A stretch of DNA of 64,000 bases from Rachicladosporium sp. CCFEE 5018 (Eukaryota; Ascomycota; Dothideomycetes; Cladosporiales; Cladosporiaceae), in contig KZ111142.1 of NCBI GenBank assembly GCA_002077045.2, forward strand, positions 62,001 through 126,000. The letters run 5' to 3'. The notes beneath the pieces are model-generated. The model was not told where the DNA came from and did not search any database. It was given only the letters and a program-made list of their open reading frames with translations. Made by a program: the position numbers and the translations under genes. Below are positions 19,801-28,551 of the stretch, in pieces. The first letter of the stretch is position 1, and each line of letters opens with the position of its first letter.

Positions 19801-22800
19801 AGACTTCGACCTTCGGCCATTGCCTCCGGACGTTTGCTGGCTTCGGACCACTTTCATCGGCAGCGGCGACTTTGCTGCTGCAATGGCGTTTGGCAGTCGA
19901 GATCTTGATGTTGCAACAGGCAGCTTGCGTATTCACATCAACACCGAAGTTCACGAATGGTCTGCTTGGACAGAAGAAGTTTCGTCAGCCATTGGCAGTA
20001 TACCCGTTGCGATCGCCTCTGTTCTGAGCACTCTTCGCGGCTTGACTGGAAACGAGCGCGCAGCTATGCTAGACGCTGCCACAGCAAACGTGGATCACAT
20101 GCTTCGTTCAACAGTGCGATACCTCACCCGCTGTCTGTGGTTCCTGGACCCAATCGACTGTACTTCATGTATCTCGCGTCTACATCAGCTTCTCGATGAC
20201 CTCTGCGACCTTAGTACTGACGGCCTTCTACTTTCGCCGCAGCTGGCAGCGCTGCATCGCGACATTCTGCAATACTCGCTTGTCATCGCACGGCAGACTA
20301 CAATGATAGCGAATAGCGACTTCGCCCCAGAGGAGATGCGTACAAGGGCCAACAAGATTTTCGCCACAATCGCGCGTGCACTCACTGCACAACTTACGCA
20401 ATCACGACTCGATGACCTTCGACAAGAATACGAGATGTGTCTCAGGCTGAATGATCACGAGCTTCAAGATGATTCTGTTGTCCTGGCTTCTGTGCTGATT
20501 TTGAACCATACCCTCGACGGATCAGTCTTGAGCTTCTGGACGGTCGTGAATGACAGGCTCGCGACTAAAGTCGGATTGATGTCTTCTGTCCGGGAGCTCG
20601 ATAGCGTGTGGTACTCTGCGTTCACCCTACTTCCTGCTCTGGCTCTGTCAGCTACTGGACGTGTCATGGACGTGAGCTTTAATAACATGCCGCCCATGGA
20701 CTGGACACTGCCTCGTGCGCTGATCAGCCGCTGCTTCGAGTTGTACGCCGCTACGAGCAGCCAACATGGGTGCACGATCAACGAATACCTCCGCGCGATC
20801 ATGACTCGCTGCTACACGCTTGTCGCCAGCTGGCATTGCTGGACATGCGAGCCTGTACTCGGTGCAGTCTTCGACTTCTTCGCTAAGCGAGGCCTGGGTC
20901 TTCTGCGCAATGAGCACGGTCACGGGTCTCCTGAGTTCCTCGAGCACCTCGCTGGAGGCAAGCCTGACCTTCTCGTCACCCCTCAGGACCAATCTTTCCA
21001 CATCTTCCTGAAGCTGCTGGCGGTGGCAATCCGCGGTTTGCGACAGCATGGTGTCTATACCGACAAAAAGATCGCAAGCATGACCTGGCGCTTCATTCCA
21101 AACCATGCGCGAGTGTATCGACGAGATGCAGAAGTCAAGCAATCAGACATTGAAGCGCTTCGCAATCACTGCGATCTCCTAAGTACGCTGTACTTCGCTG
21201 CACCGACGTCTGGTCGGCCAAGCATCAGACTTTTGCAAGACCTGGTCGACCTCAACACGTCCCATATCGAGGCGTGTCGGATCATCATCAAGTCATGGGC
21301 GAATCTGGCATCCTTCCAGACGTCCCTCGACGAACATAAAGCTATGCTCGCGCCCCTCGCAGCCTGGTTCAAGGACATGGTGCAGATCACCTGCAATCAG
21401 TACCGACTAGCTCGCACAGAGGCTCAGCAACAGTACGCGGAGGCGACCGCAAACGGCACGCTAGGCTTGACTCACGATCTGCTCGAGCGTACAGTGGCTA
21501 CCAATCAGCGACAAGTCGCGGCAATGCTCGTTGACTTGCTTGCTGGCATGCGGCGCGCAGTTTCATCTGCTGAATGCGTCAGCGGGGTGCTATTCTTCAT
21601 AGAGACCGCAGAGCCTTGGAAAGCTTTCGACAGCTTCGATCCGTCCGAGAGACGCCTACTGCCGGTCTTCAACGAAGCGCTGGAGAGCATCAAGGCCCTG
21701 ATAGCCATACAACCAAATGCTGCAACACATGAGAGTCAGCCTGTCAGCAATGACAGCCAGGACTACGGCGACAGTAGTATCTTCCAAGACCTCGATGGCG
21801 ATCCAAAGCGTACTGAGGACAACACTAGGAAGGACATTGTCACTCGCTTGGCCGGACATGTTGCTCCCCTTGTGTCAAATGCATTCGGATCCGAGTTTGC
21901 CCCTGATGACACTCTATTGATGAAGCTGATCGATGTATGGGCTATTCTGGGCACCCGTCTCGTTCAGCAGGGCGGCCATACGTGGAGCAATCTGGTTGAC
22001 GACTACAGTCCCGCAGCATGGTATCAGCTGCGCGACACCGCACAACATCGCAAGTATACGCCTCTGTTTCTTGCCAGACTCGTCGCGACAGGCCATGCAG
22101 CATTCTCGAGCTTGAAGCACACCTTGCTCGCAGCTTGGCTGAAGTCGCTGGTCGAGCGTGAGTCGAATCTGAAGTATCAGCATGAGCTTACCGGGGCACT
22201 GTTGAAGCATCGCGACGACGATGACCTGCTGTCTAGTCTGCCATTTGTCAGCCCCGCAGGTGGCTCCGACACTATCGTCACACTGCAAGAACTTCGAGAA
22301 CGGCGACCGGCAACGATTTCGAGCGTGCTCTCCAGCATGCGCGATAACTATAATAGCGCAATGTGCGCCCACCCACAAGCGCTGTCCGAGCTACGCAGGA
22401 CCTACGCAGATCTGCTACGGCAGCTGATGCAAGCCATGAAGTCTAACTACCAGGATCTGCAGATCCCAGGTGGCAATGCAGTTGCAGGCGAGGCTCAAGG
22501 CGCGTATGTCGTCTTTGTGCAACAGGTTGTCTCAGCACTGCAGCAGTACACCACCGACATCTGCCCTATCGATCGCTTCTTCACCGACTCGTCAGTTTTT
22601 CCGCTGCCAGTCAACGACCCGGAATATGTCGTTGGTCGTTTACGAGCTTACGTGCCAAAACTTGGTGATGCAAAGATACGGAAGCAACTTGCCGTTTTTG
22701 TTCACACCGTCTCCGAGCGGGCTGCGGTCGATGGGCAACAGGCATATCTCGCCGAGCAGCTGGCAACAGCGATGTCTGGACCTGAAGACGTTGAAGCTCA

Positions 22801-23563
22801 CACTGGACCTAGTCTGCGGTATGTCATGGTTACCTCGATATTGCCGGCCTACATTGAGAATGCGCTCGCATCTGCATGCTCCTGGTTTTTGGCTGTGCCT
22901 GCACTAGATGCTTGCACAACGGTCATCAGTGAACTTCTGTATGACATTGATCTCGATAGCAACGAGGCCAGAGAAAGGGCTGTGGAAGAAAGCGGCGCCG
23001 TCCTCTTGAGTGCCCAGCATATGCTGAGATCTGTACAACTAAGCCTAGATACCTCTCGCGTCAAGGCGGAAACCAAAGTGGTACTCAGTCGGGTATTGGA
23101 GCTGTGTCGCGCCGGTACCAGTCTGGCACAGCACATACGCCGGACGACAAGCACCGACGACAGGCTTCTTCGCCAGCTCTACCAGCTACGCAAGGCAGTG
23201 CATATAATCTTTGAGCGCACTCACGACCCAATGGAGGATATCGGTATGGCTGATGAACTTGCAACCGTGGCAGAATCGCATGTGGCGACTCGGTACCCAG
23301 ATACGGGCAAATTCACGGCCAGGCAACTGCGTGATTCTCTGGCCAAAGACTGGTATGAAGTGGATGGGCGATACTACGTACGGCGCGGCATTGCTTCGAA
23401 GGAGGTTGTGATGTCGCTTGGAACTGCTGAGCAAGTGGAGGCTGGACTGCGAGCATCCATGTTGCGATTCGAGCACAGTTGGCAAGCGATCACGTGTACG
23501 CGAAAGCTGGGCAGAAGGAGGATGGAAGAGTGGGATCTTGGCCTAGGCGATTTGGTCGTGTGA
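16865..23563 (+). CDS. MMS22: Mus7/Mms22 family replication-repair protein, complete
   Basis: 2232 aa in one exon, within the size range of Mus7/Mms22 proteins. These act in repair of broken or stalled replication forks with a cullin ubiquitin ligase. The N-terminus VRWQDRGEVPDSDDEDL is characteristic. Residues ~1-900 are Ser/Pro/charged low complexity, with a basic RRK repeat (~330-342). From ~980 on the protein is helical and conserved, ending with the family's C-terminal signature RDSLAKDWYEVDGRYYVRRG (~2160-2180). The upstream neighbour is SDE2, another genome-stability gene. This is the only complete copy in the window; the other haplotype's gene is split between 6880-8568 and 28552-32342. 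Confidence 0.88.
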   Translation: MVRWQDRGEVPDSDDEDLSVGAESQVPGQAAQLVETGAPTSWSYDGDHEGAPERSSTISTSERFATVDETAAVREHAAPPGLALPASQHSTHLDADSQPTVLERSAMQSKSRPTWYTGLFPAPRDDDVSPRPVSQHEIITGPMSAVDPGSTGSSPLSSPSASPIAPEPNHEAFPVSSLRSSLNTQAFAVDAPRDDDAEDTNSRFGRRSLRTRQEKQLHPYMYEKELYQRQCRERGIKPVRLEEVAANAEETQDMMSSIAGSQEMLQTACSSSARDRSSSPMAIDNVISNHHALESTLQSSGSQSNAPSDDDLPDIGDLIAYGTARPDDHRRKRRKRRKRRKLSAHNAERTRAPLHNYGQESAADDTFAAPVSPPASSSSARPSSEKPVSTTMFRRPRGLSPAPLPTPEISSELRRPPRTSSTPGSVQRSAQRGTRRSKDIPVRVQTINDESSGESGPDAYNPQLDDRRLVKERRRIKGVLPASWLKIDLKAQTVYRDAATLSDRDLSSSPTRGPPATQRGVARTIHHPYRRSPSLVLEASDRDEADSSPAPRAAALANTSPEHDNYHAMSRAFSANANDDDVMEVDTIDMMFASASRGPRTLGLFRRKQPRITQAFQRVRSSTPQVEWPEERKAHRLRLVGPTVQRRQKTHHARPSAPGVKQAKLPTLGILDAPRGSAVMHEQLPNFLRLARRTAKRAQNAARASPTRKVIRLATRHDTAEASESLQAWRTGKLVPHDALTTSHTSICRLPLALLPNYQQQSRLPEGRPLSSKDNSSQAWAQSPKTTLRQPRFDKYAVPRVAEQSEEAQARSSDTVQTPRVRHPKPPRPAVRYQTAQLESLETDEARLDRMTLFRRQIERMTEVASRIPQADEAAQCTTHFRRRSSSPTSASGAGGTPRTHKLITARPTAAGSSARRLPHRPRKRLAARLEIENAVYRQPVEPVARFDKHRPDDTAPLVSSKDSQTLQDLGSFGTRYTTDFDLRPLPPDVCWLRTTFIGSGDFAAAMAFGSRDLDVATGSLRIHINTEVHEWSAWTEEVSSAIGSIPVAIASVLSTLRGLTGNERAAMLDAATANVDHMLRSTVRYLTRCLWFLDPIDCTSCISRLHQLLDDLCDLSTDGLLLSPQLAALHRDILQYSLVIARQTTMIANSDFAPEEMRTRANKIFATIARALTAQLTQSRLDDLRQEYEMCLRLNDHELQDDSVVLASVLILNHTLDGSVLSFWTVVNDRLATKVGLMSSVRELDSVWYSAFTLLPALALSATGRVMDVSFNNMPPMDWTLPRALISRCFELYAATSSQHGCTINEYLRAIMTRCYTLVASWHCWTCEPVLGAVFDFFAKRGLGLLRNEHGHGSPEFLEHLAGGKPDLLVTPQDQSFHIFLKLLAVAIRGLRQHGVYTDKKIASMTWRFIPNHARVYRRDAEVKQSDIEALRNHCDLLSTLYFAAPTSGRPSIRLLQDLVDLNTSHIEACRIIIKSWANLASFQTSLDEHKAMLAPLAAWFKDMVQITCNQYRLARTEAQQQYAEATANGTLGLTHDLLERTVATNQRQVAAMLVDLLAGMRRAVSSAECVSGVLFFIETAEPWKAFDSFDPSERRLLPVFNEALESIKALIAIQPNAATHESQPVSNDSQDYGDSSIFQDLDGDPKRTEDNTRKDIVTRLAGHVAPLVSNAFGSEFAPDDTLLMKLIDVWAILGTRLVQQGGHTWSNLVDDYSPAAWYQLRDTAQHRKYTPLFLARLVATGHAAFSSLKHTLLAAWLKSLVERESNLKYQHELTGALLKHRDDDDLLSSLPFVSPAGGSDTIVTLQELRERRPATISSVLSSMRDNYNSAMCAHPQALSELRRTYADLLRQLMQAMKSNYQDLQIPGGNAVAGEAQGAYVVFVQQVVSALQQYTTDICPIDRFFTDSSVFPLPVNDPEYVVGRLRAYVPKLGDAKIRKQLAVFVHTVSERAAVDGQQAYLAEQLATAMSGPEDVEAHTGPSLRYVMVTSILPAYIENALASACSWFLAVPALDACTTVISELLYDIDLDSNEARERAVEESGAVLLSAQHMLRSVQLSLDTSRVKAETKVVLSRVLELCRAGTSLAQHIRRTTSTDDRLLRQLYQLRKAVHIIFERTHDPMEDIGMADELATVAESHVATRYPDTGKFTARQLRDSLAKDWYEVDGRYYVRRGIASKEVVMSLGTAEQVEAGLRASMLRFEHSWQAITCTRKLGRRRMEEWDLGLGDLVV
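17851..17888 (+). repeat. 9-base tandem repeat encoding (Arg-Lys-Arg) units, 4 copies
   Basis: The four-unit allele of the repeat described at 7866-7911; the one-unit change accounts for the 9-base offset shift between blocks A and B here. Confidence 0.85.
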
Positions 23564-23863
23564 GACAGCCAGGCAACTGAGGCTGCCCTGCGAGTGTGAG
23601 ATGGGTGCATTGATAGCGTTTAGCGTGCAGCATTCGAAAAGTTCATGAAGCCAACTCAGATCCGTAGAATGCTAGGATAGCGCTCCACTACGCTATGCTG
23701 TAATGTCCGCTCCAAGATCATCGTCATCATCCCTCGTGCCGCAGGAGCGGGCAGTCGTGTCCAGATAATACCGGACATCGTCCGCCACTCTACCGCGCCT
23801 CCACTGCCTCGTGAACTCCTTCACTAATAGGTGGATTGTCCCTCATCATCGAACATCCCCGTA
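23564..23863. other. Intergenic between convergent MMS22 and YPD1 (block B)
   Basis: 300 bases between two 3' ends. The first ~100 are diverged from block C; from GTAGAATGCTAGG (~23665) on the alleles are nearly identical. No gene. Confidence 0.5.
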
Positions 23864-24558
23864 TCAAGCTCCCTCATCATCCCGGTAGAACTTCCTCAAC
23901 ACAATCTCACACTCCTTGAACTCCACTTTAGCCTGCTCGATACTAATCTTGCAGTTCTTCAGACAGACTTCATCATCATCCACATCCTCCGTTCCCGAAG
24001 CATCTTTGTGCGCACCGTAATGCTGGATCTTCTCGCATGAGTCTTTCACCTTCGTCATTCCGAGGGTCGCGCTGGAGCCTTTGAGGAAGTGGCCGAGTTG
24101 GGAGAGGGCGTTGAGGTCTTTGGATTCGCTGGGACTGCTGTTAGCTGTTGAGTCGCTATTTATGTGAGATTTGTTGGATGTCGTACAGGTTCTCGTCCAT
24201 CTGCTTGAAGGTTGAATCGGCTTGGGTGAAGAAGTCGTAGACGATGCCGCGGCTGAACTCGCGCTCGTCTTCGTCGTCGTCCATCTCGAGAATCTGCTCA
24301 AATGTGGTGGAATCGATGTTGTCGCCGAAGTCTGCTGTGCCTGCGGAGCCATCTTCAGACTGGTGGGAGAATATGTCAGCGTGGTTTCAATTTAATGCGA
24401 AATGCCAGCTTCATCGCCTCACGCGAGCAATGCTGGTATAACTTCGTATCTGAACCTCCGTCCGCCACTTTCACTGTGCCCCCCAACCCCGACCATACAG
24501 CGCAAGAAACCCCAGATCCACTTACCCGAACGTCTGCGGGCTGTGCAGACGGCGCCAT
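23864..24558 (-). CDS. YPD1: Ypd1 histidine-containing phosphotransfer protein (block B)
   Basis: Relays phosphate from hybrid histidine kinases to response regulators (Ssk1, Skn7 type) in the osmotic/oxidative stress pathway. Three exons: 24558-24526, 24359-24187 and 24128-23864, giving 156 aa. Introns are 166 bases (GTAAGT to CCAG) and 58 bases (GTACGA to CCCAG). The protein starts MAPSAQPADVR. The HPt motif LGHFLKGSSATLG is at ~80-92, with the phospho-accepting His at residue 82, followed by the C-terminal helices of the four-helix bundle. The splice model is supported by the block C allele, whose introns sit at the same places with different sequences. Confidence 0.92.
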
Positions 24559-25744
24559 ATCTCCTTGCCGAAGGTTGTGTGTACACACTACTCCTTCTGG
24601 TCCCGGTCTGAGTGCTAAAAGCTGTACGTGTGCGCCGATTGCCTCGTTCACTGTGGACTGCTTGCTTTGTCTGCGCGAGATGGCCAGGGGACTATCGAGT
24701 GCGACCGTGGTCTGGCCTATTGTTTGTATTCCCTTCTAAGCGAAGCTGATTTGCTGTTGGCCTCGGCGTTTCGCACCCAAATCGTGGAGTTGCTGGCTGA
24801 GGAATTTACTGATATATCTATCGCAGGAGTATCGGAGTGTACACAAGCAATCAAGACGCAGGGGCACGGACAATCAGCTGCTACAGGTAGGAGATAATTC
24901 AAGTGGGGTCATGTGAACGGTACGGGAGTACCACGAGGTGAGTCCCCGTTGCGGTGGTGGAGATTCGCACAGTCATGTAAAGGGAAGCGATATGATGCAA
25001 TCATCAGCTGAGCCAGAATCAACGTCACTTCATGGGATATACTGATATGGAAGCCTTGCGTCACCTCCATACACAGAACAAGTCTGTTATGATCCACTAG
25101 AAGATCGAACAGTCCTTGATCATATATTCCACTTTTTAATTGCTCTGCGCAAAGTCCAACCTCACTTCACCTCATTCCCAAAATTCGGCTTTCCGCTACG
25201 TCACTCCACGTGCGCCCATGCGTCGATATCACCATGCAGGGTCATGAATTAGCCGCAAGCGTCCGTGATGCAATGGGCTCTGACTCGAGCACGCTCAAGA
25301 AGATCTAGAGCTGACAGTCCATCTTCATCGACCGATACCACGCACTGGGGACTAGTCGCCCTTTTCTGCTGTGGGTTGCGGACGATACAATGCTGCCGCG
25401 GAAGCAGGCATGAGCACCTCACCTAGCTTCGCCGTTGTAACTGTGTTTCGTGGCCTCCGACAGAGTTCGCTGCTACTGCACGTGGCACGCGTAGGGCGAT
25501 CAGGAACTCGGCTCCCTTCCAGACTTCAGCACTACATCCGCGCACGGGACTCGCTTCGCAGGCAACGCACGGCGCAGTCACTGTTAGCTCTCCAGCATGA
25601 TACGTAGGGCGCATGCGCAGGCAAGATGGTCACTGCGGGCAGCGGACTCTGTCAACGTTGCGTGAGTTGAGGTCGTCCTATCATACTACTACCTAGCAAA
25701 AACGTTGGCCTGCGTAACTTCATAGCAATATTAAGCACCATGGT
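24559..25744. other. Long intergenic stretch upstream of YPD1 (block B)
   Basis: About 1.2 kb. It must hold the YPD1 promoter and 5' leader. Short ORFs occur on both strands but none has a recognisable product or keeps coding character between alleles. No RNA gene recognised. Confidence 0.5.
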
Positions 25745-26128
25745 CTACACCGGCGTCCAAGTCTCTGACTGGTCTCCATTGAGCCACAAGCTCTTCCTCA
25801 CCATGGGCCCATGAAAACCGATGGCAGCTAACACTTGCCGCCTACTTCGCCCAGTCACAACTTTGAAGTCAAGAAGGATGGCCGTGAGAAAGCATCGTAG
25901 CGTCTGCGAGAGACCCGGAACCTCCGCGTCCAGTTTCGCCACCAGCTCCAACCAGAGCTGCTCTCGAATGGAATGATCGGCCGCACTACGAACGAAAGCA
26001 GACATTTGCCTAGGTCGGCACTCCCTCAGGTAGGCCCCGTGAGCATTGCGACCACCAGAGGCGGCATGGACCAGCGTCCTGCTACCCTCTTCCGCGGTCC
26101 TGCCCAGCAGACGAAGACCTATCGTCAA
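25745..26128 (-). pseudogene. C-terminal relic of a short-chain dehydrogenase/reductase (block B)
   Basis: The segment 26128-25895 encodes LLGRTAEEGSRTLVHAASGG and a following stretch ending AKLDAEVPGLSQTL. It resembles the C-terminal ~75 residues of fungal short-chain dehydrogenases. The Rossmann fold and the Tyr-x-x-x-Lys catalytic part are absent: upstream sequence has stops in all frames and no plausible exon. In this allele the family-position stop is lost (CGA for TGA), so the frame runs on to 25745. I call it a decayed fragment; a spliced, unseen upstream exon is less likely. Confidence 0.55.
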
Positions 26129-26702
26129 TTTCCTCCCTTGAAGACTGCACTACTTACGTCTACGATGAACAACGCGAATCAGCAGAATAGCAATGGTGAG
26201 GGATCAAGACTGTCACATGCGACTTGGTGACTTTCGCCACGTCTGATCAGGGTCGCCGGCGTGATCGCATTGATGTTCGCTTTCCTGTAAACCGCAGCAA
26301 ACTCACGTGACACGATCTCGTTGCATTGTCTCAAACCGCAGGTTTGCTGTGCTGCGAGATCAGGTCAGGAAGCGACCTTTGTCGGACTAACAGAGATACC
26401 ATGATTGGCTGATGTTCCCGGAATTGAGTGATACAGTCAGTGGAAGGGTCTACGAGTATCTCTGGCATGTGATCTTTGGCAGAGAGCCGGGGTATCAAGT
26501 TTATTCATCCGAGTGGGTGCTCGCCTACTGACCTAGGTTCGCAGCTACCCGAACCCAGAACAGTGCTATCATGGTGTCTAAGTGAGAAGTTGACGACGAG
26601 CTCGAAGTTCCAAGGAGACGAACTTTATGCCAGACGGAAGTCCAGTAGTTGCGATTGCAGTGGACAGCAGGACTGGAGACCCAATCCGTAGTGCCAGTAT
26701 CA
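26129..26702. other. Intergenic between relic and RRM gene (block B)
   Basis: 574 bases. It may contain unrecognisable remains of the missing dehydrogenase N-terminus. No supported gene. Confidence 0.45.
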
Positions 26703-27448
26703 CTACCGTGCAAGCTCAATTTTGTACCTCCCACCCTGTGCTGTGGGCTTCCCATCGCACTTTGCCATTGCCCGCTGCGCCTCTTGCGGACTCACAAAGT
26801 CCACGAAACAATAGTGCCGCGAGCCTGGAGCCGCTTGAGTCCAATGTATCCGCGGCGATATCAGTTTGCTCACAGCGAGGACTTGCCAACCTTCGAACAG
26901 ATCCCTGATATCAGCGTCCACGACGTCCGGATGCGGAATCCGGCTCATGCCTCCAACGAACAGTCGTCGCGCTTCGGCTGTAGCGGTGTCACAGGACTTC
27001 TGGATGTCTTCGCGACTCCAGCGGTCGAACACGGAAGCCTTGCGTGGAACATCTGTCCGTGTAGCGAACACTCTGGCATGCGGGCCATAGTCGTATGACT
27101 TGGTCGGAGGTCGGGTCCGGCGATCGAATTTCTCGTGATACGGCTTGATCCTGACGGGTCTGTCCCGAATGTTGAGGCCTTGCAACTTCTGCATCGCACG
27201 ACTAGCGTCATCTGCCGTGTGCAGATCGACGAAGCAGTACGAAGGGTTTCGGCGCTTGAAAGGGTCGATGGACATGTCAACGTTCTTGCTGCAATTCGTT
27301 AGCATCGATTTCGGTGTGGGTTGGAGCTGGCCATGTGTGCGTACATTCCAAAGCCATGCAAAGCGAAGAGATCCTGGACTTCCTGTGGCTGCACCTGGTA
27401 TAGTAAACTGCCAACATATAGTCTGGTACCGTCGTCTGCCGAAGCCAT
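26703..27448 (-). CDS. Two-RRM RNA-binding protein, intact allele (block B)
   Basis: Exons 27448-27345 and 27288-26703, 229 aa; the intron is 56 bases (GTACGC to TTGCAG). RRM1 (~9-82) starts with the RNP2-like LYVGSLLY and has RNP1-like SYCFVDLHT. RRM2 (~126-215) starts with RRLFVGGMSR and has HYCFVDFVS. The linker contains basic FDRRTRPPTKSYDYGP. The architecture is that of small fungal two-RRM proteins; the RNA target is unknown. The allele in block C carries a frameshift, so this copy may be the only functional one. Confidence 0.85.
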
Positions 27449-27920
27449 CTTGTCGGTGTCCGTGCAGGTTTCAGTAGTGCTCACGATTTCCAAGTTGGTC
27501 CCAAGATGAACGCATGATAGTTATAGGTATCTGAGGTGTCGCATGCATCAAATGAGACATGTTTGCGCCACCCATTGTCGCTCTTACAAAGACTCTCTCC
27601 CGTGGAATGTTGCTGGCTGCAGCTTACCGCGTTTGCGTACTTGCTTTGACCTGCACTTTGGCTCTGAGCAGACAGGACTGTTGCTCAGTAAGCAATGGAT
27701 CATTTCCGTCGGACATCTATCCGAGGGGCTGATAAGAGTCATTCGTAAGGGTAGAAGTAGGGCCTGTGAGGTTGCATGCGTAAGTCGACCCCGAGTGGTA
27801 ATCATACTAGACAAGGAGTCCAGCACGTCTGGCGTAACAATGCTATTGCACGTACCTCGATATATGGGGATATACATAACACCCGCGGCGCCAACGTACG
27901 CTTGTCTCCGCCAGGCTGTG
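27449..27920. other. Intergenic between RRM gene and HET gene (block B)
   Basis: 472 bases, holding the RRM gene promoter and the 3' end of the HET gene. Nothing else recognised. Confidence 0.45.
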
Positions 27921-28451
27921 TCACACCAGTTGTAGACGTGTCCACTTCGGGTCCACGGAGAGAAAGCCATCAATGTGACAGTATCCCAGACCGATCCTCG
28001 ACGCCAGATCCGGTCCTCCGTCGGGATCAGGCCTCCTGGAGATGAGCATCACAGAATATCGACACCAAGGTTCGGTCGCATCGTACCGCTCAGTATCCAG
28101 CCATTTGCGGCCCCAGGGGTCTCTCATGCAGGATGCGTCCAGCCGATCACGTCCCTGGCAAGCGCTCATATCGCACTCCTCCTGGTCGGTCACGTACCAG
28201 CGATCATACTCAACCTCGGCATCGTACTCTTCGGGCTCGGAAGCGTTGTTTCTCACTCGACATAGAACGATGCACTCGTACCGGCTTCCCTCTTCGCCAA
28301 TGGTCGTTGTGGAGCGCAGAGCGCTGATATGGCCGGCTCCGTTACCATTTGCATCGTGTAGCAAGATATGTTCCTCCAACGTGAAAGAAGGATGCGCATC
28401 GTCGTCGGTGTCTCTCATTCCTGCTTCGCGCTTGAATGATGCAAGCATGAC
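27921..28451 (-). CDS. HET-domain protein, C-terminal fragment cut by gap (block B)
   Basis: The last ~176 codons of the HET gene seen at 36703-39005, ending KWTRLQLV and a stop. The reading frame is open to the N run at 28452, so the HET domain itself is missing here. It is nearly identical to 36703-37233. Whether this allele shares the upstream disabling changes of block C cannot be seen. Confidence 0.75.
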   Translation of the reverse strand, partial: VMLASFKREAGMRDTDDDAHPSFTLEEHILLHDANGNGAGHISALRSTTTIGEEGSRYECIVLCRVRNNASEPEEYDAEVEYDRWYVTDQEECDMSACQGRDRLDASCMRDPWGRKWLDTERYDATEPWCRYSVMLISRRPDPDGGPDLASRIGLGYCHIDGFLSVDPKWTRLQLV

Positions 28452-28551
28452 NNNNNNNNNNNNNNNNNNNNNNNNNNNNNNNNNNNNNNNNNNNNNNNNN
28501 NNNNNNNNNNNNNNNNNNNNNNNNNNNNNNNNNNNNNNNNNNNNNNNNNNN
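28452..28551. other. Assembly gap, 100 N
   Basis: Exactly 100 Ns. The left flank is HET C-terminal coding on the minus strand; the right flank is mid-MMS22 on the plus strand. Open frames that cross it are chimeric. Confidence 0.99.

Larger units (their letters stand above)
19764..28451. repeat. Part of block B allelic to 28552-37233
   Basis: Aligned without rearrangement to 28552-37233 (offset 8788 falling to 8782, with a temporary 14-base step inside the RRM gene). It contains the C-terminal part of MMS22, YPD1, the dehydrogenase relic, the RRM gene and the HET C-terminus. Confidence 0.9.
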
